Made by a program: the position numbers and the translations under genes
Notes under the pieces: model-generated
What the model saw: only the letters and a program-made list of their open reading frames with translations
Told to the model about the DNA's origin: nothing
The model's database searches: none
Part shown: positions 20,297-29,048 of the stretch, piece by piece
How the letters are laid out: each line of letters starts with the position of its first letter
Position numbering within the stretch: the first letter of the stretch is position 1
Assembly: GCF_000147355.1 (NCBI RefSeq)
Contig: NC_014506.1
Coordinates: 1-64,000 of the forward strand
Reading direction: 5' to 3'
DNA length: 64,000 nt
Source: Sulfurimonas autotrophica DSM 16294
GTDB taxonomy: Bacteria > Campylobacterota > Campylobacteria > Campylobacterales > Sulfurimonadaceae

Positions 20297-21783
20297 GCTT
20301 AATATTATTGTTAATAAGCGGATGTGCAACTACATCAGTAACTCCAGCGGCAAAGAAAAAAGAGAGTATAAAATCTGCAACAAAAGTTATAAAAAGTTTT
20401 CAGCAATATAATGATGAGAAACAAAATCTTGCTCCTGCTATGATTTTACCTCCTGTATATGAAGAGGTGTCTGTATTTGATGGACAAAACATTACTTTTA
20501 GTGCAGAAAATGCAAATTTATATAAAGTTCTTTATTCTGTATCAAAAATAGCAGGGTTGAATCTTATAATAGACAGGGATGTTGAAAATAATATTCCTGT
20601 GACACTCTCTGTTAAAGATGCAAACCTCGAAGATGTCTTAAGTATTATTATGCAGATGAGCGGATGCTATTACAAATTAGAAGGCAATATCTTACATGTA
20701 AAAGAGTATATGAGAAAAAGATTCAATATATCATATGTGCATTCAAATTCTTCATTTTCAACAAAATTAGGTGGAGATACTTTAAGTTCTGCAACATCAG
20801 GCGGTTCTTCAGGCGGTTCTTCCGGTGGTTCTTCTACACAAGGGATTTCGGGAAAATATTCATTGAAATATGATACACCAAAAGATGCAAATAATTTTTA
20901 TAAACATTTGGATGATAATATTAAGTTGCTAATAAGTAAAAATGGAAAATACACACTCAATAAATTTAGTGGAGTACTCAGTGTTTATGATAAAAAGCAA
21001 AATATTGATGCTATATCTAATCTCATAAAAGATGTAAAAAAACAATTTAATAAACAAGTATTAATTGAGGCAAAAATATTAGAAGTAACATTAAATAAAT
21101 CTCATCAACTGGGGATAAATTGGGATGTTGTCGGTAAAAGTGTTTTTTCACCGGGCGATACATTAAATATACAACAAAGTCTTGGTTTAACAGGTGCTGT
21201 CGCCGGAACTGTTAACTATAGTGCAAATAATTTTAACGCGCTTATAAATGCAATAGATCAAAACGGAAATATAGATACAATTTCAAACCCGCGAATAAAA
21301 GTCCTCAATGGACAGTCCGCGATTATATCATCGGGGAAATTGGTTCCATATTGGGAAAAACAGGTTGATACATCACAGGGTACATCAACCAACAATATAC
21401 TCGTAACCTATAATCGTCGTGATGTTCTTGATGGTGTTACTATGGGAGTAACACCCACCGTAATGGAAAACGGAAGGATTATGTTAAATGTGACACCGAT
21501 TTCATCCAGTATAGAAAGTGAAAAGGTATATCACGATGATCAAGGAGTTTCTGTCGCAACTGCACCAATTATTAACATAAAAGAGGCAGGTACAATTATA
21601 TATGCAAAAAACAATGACTTGGTTTTAATTGGCGGTTTGATGAGTACAAGTATTAAAAAAAATAAGCAAGAAGTTCCATTTTTATCTAATTTACCGCTAG
21701 TCGGTTCTTTATTCACTCAAGTAAACAATACAAAAGAGAAAAAAGAGTTGGTGATTTTATTGAGATTAAAGGTAATTGAGTGA
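20275..21783 (+). CDS. Secretin, MshL/PilQ/GspD type
   Basis: 502 residues. A signal peptide with lipobox ISGC makes it a lipoprotein, like MshL. An STN-like N-domain (NIPVTLSVKDANLEDVLSII), a Gly/Ser linker with repeated SGGS units at about 175-190, and the secretin domain with VLIEAKILEV, the TISNPRIKVLNGQ region and the C-terminal VPFLSNLPLVGSLF motif are all present. It forms the outer-membrane gate of the pilus or secretion system. The start overlaps the previous gene. A repeated palindrome copy lies at 20692-20701. Confidence 0.9.
   Translation: MGSFISLGLILLLISGCATTSVTPAAKKKESIKSATKVIKSFQQYNDEKQNLAPAMILPPVYEEVSVFDGQNITFSAENANLYKVLYSVSKIAGLNLIIDRDVENNIPVTLSVKDANLEDVLSIIMQMSGCYYKLEGNILHVKEYMRKRFNISYVHSNSSFSTKLGGDTLSSATSGGSSGGSSGGSSTQGISGKYSLKYDTPKDANNFYKHLDDNIKLLISKNGKYTLNKFSGVLSVYDKKQNIDAISNLIKDVKKQFNKQVLIEAKILEVTLNKSHQLGINWDVVGKSVFSPGDTLNIQQSLGLTGAVAGTVNYSANNFNALINAIDQNGNIDTISNPRIKVLNGQSAIISSGKLVPYWEKQVDTSQGTSTNNILVTYNRRDVLDGVTMGVTPTVMENGRIMLNVTPISSSIESEKVYHDDQGVSVATAPIINIKEAGTIIYAKNNDLVLIGGLMSTSIKKNKQEVPFLSNLPLVGSLFTQVNNTKEKKELVILLRLKVIE
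20692..20701. repeat. TTACATGTAA palindrome
   Basis: A 10-bp copy within the secretin gene, coding LHVK. Confidence 0.55.
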
Positions 21784-22673
21784 TTCGACTTATACTAGGA
21801 GTTGTATTTTTAGTTTCAGTTGCTTTTGCATCAGATGGTATTTCATTTGGACAAAAAAAAAGAGTTTATAGTATACAGCTTTTTTCTACTAAGAATACTC
21901 ATTCAGAAGAAGAGATTATTAACAAAACGCCTTTAAATTTAAGGGATGAAATTCATTTACATAGAGTAAAAAATCAAATTGTAGCTTGTTATTCTCAGGC
22001 ATCAAAATATGATGAGATACGATCAAAATTACAAAAAGTAAAGAAAGCCGGCTATAAAAGAGCATACATAATCACTACAACAAGATGGTATATGCCAAAC
22101 AAGACGAAGCATCAAAGTCCGAAATTATCAAAATATGTCATCTCCAAAATGATTGCTAAAGCAAATAAAGCGTATAAGAATGCAAATGAGTCCAAAGCTA
22201 TGATGTATTATGAAATGTTACTCTCAGCAGGTGCTAAAAGTGATAAGATAAAAAATAATTTATGTTATTTATATGGAAAGAATGGTGCTTGGGGGCAGGC
22301 TAAAGATATTATAGATAAATCAAAATACGCATCTGGATTGATTTATGCCTACGCTAATGGAGCAGTACAAACATCCCAAAAAACTTTTTATACAGATTTG
22401 ATTGATTATATTATGCTTGACAGAAGCGGACATCTTGCACTTTTAGCAGGCTATTATTTTGAACAAAATGCTAATGGGAAAAAAGCCGGTGAATTTTATA
22501 AAATGGCGTATGGAAAAAATAGAAATGATATTTATAATATGTATGCCTATGCAAGATATTTAGATATAATTGGTCAAAAGATGCAAGCCATAAATCTTTA
22601 TAAAAATGTCTATAACAGGACAGATGAAACCAATGGACTTCATAAAGCTTTAAAATCCAGGTTATATAGATAG
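21780..22673 (+). CDS. SPOR-like / TPR periplasmic protein of the pilus locus
   Basis: 297 residues. A signal peptide ends near AFAS. Next is a short domain beginning YSIQLFSTKN and ending YIITTTRWY that resembles a SPOR fold, then helical pairs from about 120 on that look like TPR repeats. Comparable genes (MshN) sit after the secretin in MSHA loci. It overlaps the secretin stop by 4 bases and ends just before the first prepilin. The SPOR assignment is tentative; peptidoglycan anchoring of the machine is one possible role. Confidence 0.6.
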   Translation: MIRLILGVVFLVSVAFASDGISFGQKKRVYSIQLFSTKNTHSEEEIINKTPLNLRDEIHLHRVKNQIVACYSQASKYDEIRSKLQKVKKAGYKRAYIITTTRWYMPNKTKHQSPKLSKYVISKMIAKANKAYKNANESKAMMYYEMLLSAGAKSDKIKNNLCYLYGKNGAWGQAKDIIDKSKYASGLIYAYANGAVQTSQKTFYTDLIDYIMLDRSGHLALLAGYYFEQNANGKKAGEFYKMAYGKNRNDIYNMYAYARYLDIIGQKMQAINLYKNVYNRTDETNGLHKALKSRLYR

Positions 22674-22685
22674 AGGAGATTTGTA

Positions 22686-23570
22686 ATGAAAAAATCAGCA
22701 TTTACACTTGTTGAATTATCAATAGTATTGGTTATTATAGGTTTGCTAGTCGGAGGATCTTTTAAAGTTCTTAAAATTATGCGAGACAGAGCACAAACTT
22801 CAAGGGCTCAAGATGATGTGCAGGTTGCAAAAGAAGCTGTAATAGGTAATACTGTTCAAAATAGCAATACACTTCCCTCTGTGACTTTTTTTAATCAAAA
22901 TCTTTCTCCTATAAAAAACAATCAACATCAGCTTTTTTATGCAGATGATACAAATTTAGAAAATATCGATGTATGCAGTTTCAACACTACAAACTTAAAA
23001 GTTGTAACAGCGGCAAGAACTATTGATAATGTTGCTTTTGTTATCGCATCCGAATCATCAAACCACAATATGCAGACAGCAATTAAAGATAATGGAGATG
23101 GAACTTTTAGCGTTAAAACTTATGATTATTCTACAAAAGTTGATGATAATACATCCCCTGTAAATATTATTGATTATTATGATGATATTGTAGATTGGGT
23201 GACACTTTCCCAATTACAGCAAGAGGCAAAATGCTCAAATAATTTGCTTCGTATTGTGAACTCATCACTTCCAGATACAGATACACTCAATTCTGCTTCT
23301 TATCAGGCTAAGATAGTCATAGATGGAAACTATTCAGCACCAACTGCAGATAACTGTACATTTTCACCTACTAATAATTTTTCCTATAATAATTTTTCTA
23401 TAACGAATTCAGGGGGTGCTACAGCTGGAACTGTGACGGTAGATTGTAGTGTAAGTGCAGATGGGAAAACTGTGAGAAAGAAGTTCGCTATAACAGTTAA
23501 CCAAGCATCTGGCACAGGTGGCGGTTCTGGTGGCGGTGGTTTTGGCGGTTTTGGCGGTTTTGGCGGTTAA
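22686..23570 (+). CDS. Type IV prepilin-like protein with Gly-rich tail
   Basis: 294 residues. The N-terminus has the prepilin peptidase site: a short basic leader (KKSA) then FTLVELSIVLVIIGLLVGG, so the mature chain starts with Phe and has Glu5. The central region holds several Cys residues. A C-terminal domain near 205-275 looks like a small beta-sandwich. The end is very unusual: a low-complexity tail of Gly with repeated GGF units (about 277-294). Larger than a minor pseudopilin, it may be the major or tip subunit of the MSHA-like fibre. Confidence 0.8.
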   Translation: MKKSAFTLVELSIVLVIIGLLVGGSFKVLKIMRDRAQTSRAQDDVQVAKEAVIGNTVQNSNTLPSVTFFNQNLSPIKNNQHQLFYADDTNLENIDVCSFNTTNLKVVTAARTIDNVAFVIASESSNHNMQTAIKDNGDGTFSVKTYDYSTKVDDNTSPVNIIDYYDDIVDWVTLSQLQQEAKCSNNLLRIVNSSLPDTDTLNSASYQAKIVIDGNYSAPTADNCTFSPTNNFSYNNFSITNSGGATAGTVTVDCSVSADGKTVRKKFAITVNQASGTGGGSGGGGFGGFGGFGG

Positions 23571-23620
23571 TGTCGTGTCTATGAACTATCTTAAATATCT
23601 ATTATAAATAAAGGACACAA

Positions 23621-25276
23621 ATGGCACAAAATAAACCAATAGGAAAACTTTTAGAAGATGCTGGTTTTATTAATGAAAAACAGATTCAGGTTGCTCTGAA
23701 TGTTCAAAAATCAAACCCAATGTTTTTTGGAGAGATTCTTCAGGATTTGGATTTTGTAACTTCCAATGAAATTGCAGAAGCTATTGCTATGCAAAACGGA
23801 CTTGAGTATGTAGATCTCTCAACAATAGTTCCAACTGCAGAAGCTCTAAAACTGGTACCACATGAAATTGCTAAAAATAAAAATATTTTGCCAATTGCTG
23901 TAGAAAACAATACTTTAGTAGTTGCTATGCAAGATGTTAATGATATTATGACACTTGATTATTTAAAAAAAGTATCATCAAAACAGGTTAAATTAGTTGT
24001 AGCAAATCAAGCTTCGATTGCAAGATATAGCGAAATTTACTATTATCAAATGACTAATCCGATTGAAGCTGAAATAGCAGAACTAGTTAAACAAACTTTG
24101 AATAACAAGGAAATAGATGTACCTCATTTGGTTGACTTGATTTTAAATAATGCAATTAAAGACAGAGTTACAGATATTCATATAACACCGGAAAATTCCG
24201 CTATACATGTATTTTACCGTATAGACGGTGTTTTGAGACATTATTTTTCACTGCCGAAAAAATTACATTCACAAATTGTAGCACGTATAAAGATTACATG
24301 TAATCTAGATATTTCAGAGCAGAGAAAACCGCAAGATGGTTCTTTCAGCTACACTTTTTTAAATGAAGATTTTGATTTAAGGGTGTCGACACTGCCGACA
24401 AATTATGGCGAAAATATTGTTATGAGACTTTTGGGAAAAGGGACATCTCTTTTTAGTCTGGCTCATTTGGGGTTAACAGCACAAAACAGTAAAAAAGTTG
24501 AGAATTATTTTTCAAAACCTTATGGTATTGTTCTTATTGTAGGACCGACGGGAAGCGGGAAAACAACAACGCTCTATTCGGCACTTCGAAAAGTGAACTC
24601 TTTGGAAAAGAATGTAATGACCATTGAAGATCCGATAGAGTATAAATTTACTTTTATAAAACAGACGCAGCTTCATGAAAAGGCAGGCTATACTTTCGAT
24701 GCGGCTATTCGTGCTTTTATGCGACAAGATCCAGATGTAATGCTTGTTGGTGAAATACGTGATCCGCAAACTGCAGAGTTGGCTGTAAGAGCTTCAATTA
24801 CAGGGCACTTGGTTCTTTCAACTTTACATACAAATGATGCTATTGGTACGATACCAAGATTGATTGATTTAAAGATTCCGCCATATCTTATTGGATCTGG
24901 TTTATTAGGAGTGATTGCACAAAGATTAGTAAGAAAACTTTGCCATTACTGTAAAAAAGAGCTTGATATAAATAAGAAAGAGCTTATAGAAATGGGTGTT
25001 CCTGAAACAATTATAAATGAGTATTCCGATTATAAAGTTTATGAAGCTGTAGGCTGTCAACAGTGTAAATATACTGGTTATAACGGACGTGAAGTAGTTG
25101 TTGAAATATTAGATGTAGATAAAGAGATAGAGTCTCTCATAACAGAAGAAGCAAGTACATTAGAACTACTTAAAGTTGCAAAACATAAGGGAATGCACAC
25201 CATGAAAGAAGACGGCTATATCAAAGTTTTACAGGGGATAACTTCTTTTTCAGAGATTGATAGGGTTATTGATTGA
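23621..25276 (+). CDS. GspE/MshE-type secretion ATPase
   Basis: 551 residues. The N-terminal MshEN-like domain, which in MshE binds c-di-GMP, comprises about residues 1-150 (starting with the KPIGKLLEDAGFINEKQIQ region). The motor has Walker A GPTGSGKTTT, the Asp box, Walker B with GEIRDPQTAE and the tetracysteine zinc site CHYCKK...CQQC. It powers pilus extension or secretion. The intact N-domain raises the possibility of direct c-di-GMP control. A copy of the ATTACATGTAAT palindrome lies at 24293-24304. Confidence 0.93.
   Translation: MAQNKPIGKLLEDAGFINEKQIQVALNVQKSNPMFFGEILQDLDFVTSNEIAEAIAMQNGLEYVDLSTIVPTAEALKLVPHEIAKNKNILPIAVENNTLVVAMQDVNDIMTLDYLKKVSSKQVKLVVANQASIARYSEIYYYQMTNPIEAEIAELVKQTLNNKEIDVPHLVDLILNNAIKDRVTDIHITPENSAIHVFYRIDGVLRHYFSLPKKLHSQIVARIKITCNLDISEQRKPQDGSFSYTFLNEDFDLRVSTLPTNYGENIVMRLLGKGTSLFSLAHLGLTAQNSKKVENYFSKPYGIVLIVGPTGSGKTTTLYSALRKVNSLEKNVMTIEDPIEYKFTFIKQTQLHEKAGYTFDAAIRAFMRQDPDVMLVGEIRDPQTAELAVRASITGHLVLSTLHTNDAIGTIPRLIDLKIPPYLIGSGLLGVIAQRLVRKLCHYCKKELDINKKELIEMGVPETIINEYSDYKVYEAVGCQQCKYTGYNGREVVVEILDVDKEIESLITEEASTLELLKVAKHKGMHTMKEDGYIKVLQGITSFSEIDRVID
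24293..24304. repeat. ATTACATGTAAT palindrome
   Basis: A 12-bp perfect palindrome with the TTACATGTAA core, inside the ATPase gene. Confidence 0.55.
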
Positions 25277-26484
25277 TGTATTTTTTTGTAAAATTTATTA
25301 CAAAAGATGGAAAAACAGGTTTTGATTTTATAGAGTCACAAAGCTATACTACACTTTTAAAAAAGCTTCAGCAAGACCAGGCTATACCTGTTGATATCAA
25401 AGTACTTCCCGCTTTTATATCCAAAATAATCCCAAAGGGACAGGGCAAAGTGTCACCAGATGAAGTGGTGGAACTTATGGAGAGTTTGCATCTTGTTATA
25501 AAATCAGGATTGCCACTGTATGAAGGTTTGCAAGAGTTGGCAAAAGAGAGTGATAATAAACGTTTTAGAGATATGATGCTTTATATTGCAAATGCTATTA
25601 ACAATGGACAGTCGCTCTCAACTGCTTTTGAAGCATATAAAAATGTAATAGGTACAATAATTTTAAATCTTATTAAAATAGGTGAAGAGACGGGTCAATT
25701 AGAAGTAACTCTCAAAAGAGCAGCTGAGTTTTTAAAAAGAACCATTACTTTAAAGAAAAAGGCAAAAGGGGCTCTTATTTATCCGACATTTGCATTTGTA
25801 GCAGTATTAGGTGCTATGCTTGTATGGATGATATATGTACTTCCTCAAATGTTGGATCTTTTTAAAAGTATGGATATAAAACTACCCGCATTAACACTTG
25901 GTATTATTGCAGTATCAAATTTTTTATCAGCATATTGGATGTATATGATTGCTTCGATTGTAATTTTTATAGTAGGATTTAAAATATTACATAAAAAATA
26001 TCAAAAAGTAAGACTTTTTACAGATAAAATGATTTTAAAAATACCGGTTGTAAAAGAAATTATATCCGGTTTTAATATTGCCTTTATTTCTGAATATCTT
26101 CGTCTAGCACTTGTATCTGGTGTACCAATATTTAATGCATTACAATCATTAACAGATAATTTGAAGAATGAAGTATTTAAACAGGCATTAAGTGTCTCGA
26201 CAGGGGAAGTAAGTAAAGGTTCTCAAATTTCTTCTGCTTTTTCAAAAACAGGTATTTTCACACCATTTACAGTAAGAATGATAGGGGTCGGAGAGTCTTC
26301 AGGAAGTTTGGACTCACAACTGGATTTGATTGCTGAACATTACTATGAGAGAGTGAATTACTATGCTGAAAATATAGGTAAAGTGATAGAGCCTATTGTG
26401 TTAATTTTTGTGGGTGGTTTTATGGCTCTTGTTATTGCCGGATTATTGGGGCCTATGTATGATCTGATATCACAAATAAAATAA
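25276..26484 (+). CDS. GspF/PilC-MshG-type inner-membrane platform protein
   Basis: 402 residues. It has the duplicated T2SSF domain: the first with LVIKSGLPLYEGLQELA, a membrane segment near 170-190, a second in 215-240, then the second T2SSF domain with LALVSGVPIFNALQSL and a final helix at about 375-395. It forms the platform on which the ATPase turns. The frame opens at a TTG at 25273, but the ATG overlapping the ATPase stop (TGATG) is the better start. Confidence 0.9.
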   Translation: MYFFVKFITKDGKTGFDFIESQSYTTLLKKLQQDQAIPVDIKVLPAFISKIIPKGQGKVSPDEVVELMESLHLVIKSGLPLYEGLQELAKESDNKRFRDMMLYIANAINNGQSLSTAFEAYKNVIGTIILNLIKIGEETGQLEVTLKRAAEFLKRTITLKKKAKGALIYPTFAFVAVLGAMLVWMIYVLPQMLDLFKSMDIKLPALTLGIIAVSNFLSAYWMYMIASIVIFIVGFKILHKKYQKVRLFTDKMILKIPVVKEIISGFNIAFISEYLRLALVSGVPIFNALQSLTDNLKNEVFKQALSVSTGEVSKGSQISSAFSKTGIFTPFTVRMIGVGESSGSLDSQLDLIAEHYYERVNYYAENIGKVIEPIVLIFVGGFMALVIAGLLGPMYDLISQIK

Positions 26485-26490
26485 TTTGTG
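26471..26490 (+). terminator. Weak hairpin at end of the pilus operon
   Basis: CACAAAT and ATTTGTG enclose a 6-base loop and overlap the stop codon; AAAATTTT follows. AT-rich and only 7 bp, but placed right before a separate pilin promoter. Confidence 0.35.
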
Positions 26491-26531
26491 AAAATTTTAC
26501 AAATTATTAAATTATTTCAAAAACTATACGA

Positions 26532-26537
26532 TATAAT
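26532..26537 (+). promoter_or_regulatory. -10 element of the second pilin gene
   Basis: TATAAT 33 bases before the pilin ATG, with an AAGGA ribosome site (26560-26564) between. This lets the pilin be expressed apart from the assembly operon, as is common for major pilins. Confidence 0.55.
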
Positions 26538-26570
26538 GAAAGTAAGAAATTAAATATTGAAGGATTTAGA

Positions 26571-27188
26571 ATGAAAAGAAGTGGTTTTACTCTTATAGAG
26601 TTGTCAATTGTACTGATTATTATCGGTTTAATTATAGGCGCAGTGATGAAGGGTAAGGATTTGATTAACAGTGCAGATCAAAAGAAAATATACAATACCT
26701 GGGTTAATCAGTGGCAGGTTACATTTAATACATATCAAGACAGAACAGGTGGCGTTTTGGGTGATGGTATTATAAATGGCGGAACCGCTACAGATCCGAA
26801 TGGACAATGTGATAATGTTAGATTAGATACTACAACGAGTGTGCAAAATAAACTTAAAGCTATTGGGCTAGACATACCGGTAAGTAATATAGCTACATCA
26901 AATGGTGGAGCGTATAAAATAAAAGGTAAGTATACCACTTCAACTGCAACAGCTTATTTATATTGGTTATACAGTCATACAGATGGAACATATAAAAACA
27001 GACTCTATATTACTGGTATGCCAACAGATGTTGCAATTGCATTTGATACAATGACAGATGGTGCGATAAATCCGAGTGCAGGTTCATTTAGAAGATACGC
27101 AGATACATCAACAGGTACTGATGGCACGTCTAATACTTGGCCGGATGCTTCTGTTACTAAAACTGTTAATGTGTCATTAGAATTATAA
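26571..27188 (+). CDS. Type IV prepilin / pseudopilin
   Basis: 205 residues, with the processing site after the leader KRSG: FTLIELSIVLIIIGLIIGAV, Glu5 present. The globular part (from about 45) is Gly/Thr-rich with one Cys (GQCDNVRL). It has its own promoter and lies 87 bases past the platform gene, so it is a candidate major subunit. The two prepilins of the locus share only the hydrophobic N-terminus. It could equally be a minor pseudopilin. Confidence 0.85.
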   Translation: MKRSGFTLIELSIVLIIIGLIIGAVMKGKDLINSADQKKIYNTWVNQWQVTFNTYQDRTGGVLGDGIINGGTATDPNGQCDNVRLDTTTSVQNKLKAIGLDIPVSNIATSNGGAYKIKGKYTTSTATAYLYWLYSHTDGTYKNRLYITGMPTDVAIAFDTMTDGAINPSAGSFRRYADTSTGTDGTSNTWPDASVTKTVNVSLEL

Positions 27189-27198
27189 TTTCTCCTCG

Positions 27199-27220
27199 TT
27201 CCCAAGCTTTAGCTTGGGAA
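27199..27220. repeat. REP-like hairpin / terminator after the pilin gene
   Basis: A perfect 10-bp stem TTCCCAAGCT / AGCTTGGGAA with a TT loop, preceded by CTCG and followed by TTTGATT. It can act as a terminator for the pilin gene and for the convergent DUF2892 gene. The CTCGTTCCCAAGCT motif resembles palindromic repeats scattered in several other bacteria, hence the REP-like label. Only one copy is seen in this window. Confidence 0.55.
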
Positions 27221-27235
27221 TTTGATTCCAAACTT

Positions 27236-27427
27236 TTAATCTTTTTTGCATCCCGTGTTTAATTTAAACAACGGATAAAACGGACAAAACCCGAATACCG
27301 CTGTTAAAAGCGGTATTACACCGATGCCTGCTACTATATAATTTTGTGCTAATAAACCATAGGCGATTAAACCTAACCCTAAAACTACTCTGATAATTCT
27401 ATCAGCTTTTCCTACATTGATACACAT
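27236..27427 (-). CDS. DUF2892 (YgaP-type) membrane protein
   Basis: 63 residues from the ATG at 27427; the longer frame upstream has no supporting motif. It begins MCINVGKADRIIRVVLG, typical of the DUF2892 inner-membrane domain, has two membrane helices and ends in a segment with FGFCPFYPLF and a late Cys. These domains occur alone or fused to rhodanese domains and lie near sulphur or redox genes. It is last in the arsR-crp-DUF2892 direction, about 70 bases after crp. Confidence 0.8.
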   Translation of the reverse strand: MCINVGKADRIIRVVLGLGLIAYGLLAQNYIVAGIGVIPLLTAVFGFCPFYPLFKLNTGCKKD

Positions 27428-27497
27428 AATTGAATCCTTTTTCTTTATTTGTATGGATATTATAAGATAAAAGAATGTATTAGGTCTGTAACATGTG

Positions 27498-28109
27498 TTA
27501 CATAAGCGTAATGCTGCCTCGTCCAAGTTTAACCATGCCGTCATTTTCCAGACTTTTAAGTATCTTTGATATCACTTCACGTGTGCTGCCGAGTTCATTG
27601 GCAATAGCTTCATGTGTTGTCTTGATCTCTTTTTCATTTTTATTTTGAAGCCAGTCTATAATTCTCTGGTCAAGGTTCTTGAATTTGATGTCATTTATGA
27701 GTTTTATCAGATTCCCCATGCGGAGCGTATAAATAGAAAAAAGATATCTTTGATAAACATCAGAATTATGAGCTAGCTCTTTTACACTGTGCATATCAAG
27801 TATATAGCCTTCAACGTCACAAAGTGTTACAGCCGAGCCTATAGCTTCGGTCTGGCTCAGTGTTGAAGCGGTATTGACAATGCACTGTTCACCGGGATTA
27901 AGGTGATAGAGGGTTATTTCATCTGCATTATCAGATTGAATATAAAGGCGGACTTCGCCGGATGTCAAAAAGAGTATGCCGTCACAAATATCCCCTTGAA
28001 AAAAGAGTATGGAATCTTTTGGCACGCTTACAGGTTTTAAATGCATTTGCAAGAAATTTTTTGCCTGCGGTTCGAGTTCTTTATAGAATGGAAAGTTTTC
28101 TAAATTCAT
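27498..28109 (-). CDS. Crp/Fnr family transcription regulator
   Basis: 203 residues from the ATG at 28109; the longer frame to 28190 overlaps arsR. The cyclic-nucleotide-like beta-barrel spans about 1-120 with few cysteines (none in an Fnr-like cluster), and the winged helix has THEAIANELGSTREVISKIL as the recognition region. It probably senses a small molecule, redox state or nitrosative stress rather than oxygen through an iron-sulfur cluster. It starts 2 bases after arsR on the minus strand, so the two regulators are cotranscribed and face a metal-efflux operon. Confidence 0.88.
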   Translation of the reverse strand: MNLENFPFYKELEPQAKNFLQMHLKPVSVPKDSILFFQGDICDGILFLTSGEVRLYIQSDNADEITLYHLNPGEQCIVNTASTLSQTEAIGSAVTLCDVEGYILDMHSVKELAHNSDVYQRYLFSIYTLRMGNLIKLINDIKFKNLDQRIIDWLQNKNEKEIKTTHEAIANELGSTREVISKILKSLENDGMVKLGRGSITLM

Positions 28110-28111
28110 TA

Positions 28112-28423
28112 TTATTCCTTCTCTTGTGCTGCACATGCTATTATTTTTGGCAGTTTTTGTATATCTTTTTTTATTGTTTCTAACAGACACTCTAAAGTTT
28201 TATTTTCATGTAGCGAGTATATTATCCATTTACCACTTTGTTTTGTTTGAACCAGACTCGCTTCACGCATCTGTTTAAGATGGCGTGAAACTAAAGGCTG
28301 TGAAAGTTCTAAAGTGTCACATATCTCGCAAACACAGAGTTCTTTTTCTCTGTGCATCAGTGCTACGATTCTCAGACGGTTACTATCTGAGAGTATTTTT
28401 GCCAAAGTAACTAATTTTTCCAT
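28112..28423 (-). CDS. arsR: ArsR/SmtB family metal-sensing repressor
   Basis: 103 residues, usual size. A winged helix with LSQPLVSRHLKQMREASL and, on the alpha-3 helix, the ELCVCEIC metal site (three Cys within seven residues) typical of As or Cd/Pb-sensing ArsR proteins. Metal binding should release it from DNA. It diverges from the cytochrome-permease-RND genes; a 20-bp inverted repeat lies in the gap. The metal sensed cannot be told from sequence. Confidence 0.9.
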   Translation of the reverse strand: MEKLVTLAKILSDSNRLRIVALMHREKELCVCEICDTLELSQPLVSRHLKQMREASLVQTKQSGKWIIYSLHENKTLECLLETIKKDIQKLPKIIACAAQEKE

Positions 28424-28446
28424 CTAATCTCTTTTGAAGTTTTATT

Positions 28447-28466
28447 ATATAACAATTACGTTATAT
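28447..28466. promoter_or_regulatory. Probable ArsR operator
   Basis: A perfect inverted repeat, ATATAAC-AATTAC-GTTATAT (7-bp arms, 6-base spacer), lies in the 69-base gap between divergent arsR and the cytochrome gene. AT-rich dyads of this kind are usual ArsR/SmtB sites, and binding here would control both directions. Confidence 0.7.
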
Positions 28467-28492
28467 GAATTATATCATAAAAGGATTCAATT

Positions 28493-29044
28493 ATGAAAAA
28501 GTTACTACTTGTATTTATTTTAGGCTTTGTATCACTGCAGGCAAATTCCGGTGAAGAAGTTTATAAAGCAAAATGTGCATCGTGTCATGCTATGAAAGGA
28601 ATGATGGATGAAACTCAGATGAAAGAAATGCGTCAAAAAATGCAAAATGCTTCAAAAGAAGAGAAAATGGCAATGCGCCAAAAGATGATGCAAAAAATGC
28701 AAAAAAGTGATATGAAAGCGCCGCCGATGCCAATGGTCTCAAAACGTTTAAAGATGATGCTTAAATCTCGTGAAGAGTTCATTACATTTGTTGATGATTA
28801 TATTCAAAACCCTTCACAAAAGAAAGGATTTTGTATGCCGATGGCATATAAACGTTTTGGAACGATGCCACCGATTGGTAAGAGCTTAAGCAAAGAAGAA
28901 AGAACGGCTGTTGCTTCATGGTTGTATGATAATTTTAAAGGCTCTTGGGGTGGCTCAATGGGCGGTAAAATGTGTGAAATGAAAAATAAAAATATGAAGT
29001 GCGGTGCAGGAAAATGCGGTGCCGTAAAAATTCAAACACACTAG
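28493..29044 (+). CDS. Met-rich c-type cytochrome
   Basis: 183 residues. A signal peptide (about 1-18) is followed by a class I cytochrome c motif CASCHAMKG, then an insertion with repeated MxxM-type Met residues (about 40-85), then a Met ligand candidate in GTMPPIG, and a C-terminal Cys-rich tail ending with MCEMKNKNMKCGAGKCG. Heme c and copper-type metal ligands on one periplasmic protein suggest a copper-linked electron carrier or a metal sink. First gene of the efflux operon beside the ArsR operator. The metal role is inferred. Confidence 0.82.
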   Translation: MKKLLLVFILGFVSLQANSGEEVYKAKCASCHAMKGMMDETQMKEMRQKMQNASKEEKMAMRQKMMQKMQKSDMKAPPMPMVSKRLKMMLKSREEFITFVDDYIQNPSQKKGFCMPMAYKRFGTMPPIGKSLSKEERTAVASWLYDNFKGSWGGSMGGKMCEMKNKNMKCGAGKCGAVKIQTH

Positions 29045-29048
29045 GTTT

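Noticed and set aside
27428-27544. N-terminal extension of the DUF2892 protein
   Set aside because: It overlaps the crp gene end and carries no motif; the ATG at 27427 begins the domain.
28110-28190. N-terminal extension of the Crp/Fnr protein
   Set aside because: It overlaps arsR; the ATG at 28109 begins the normal family N-terminus.
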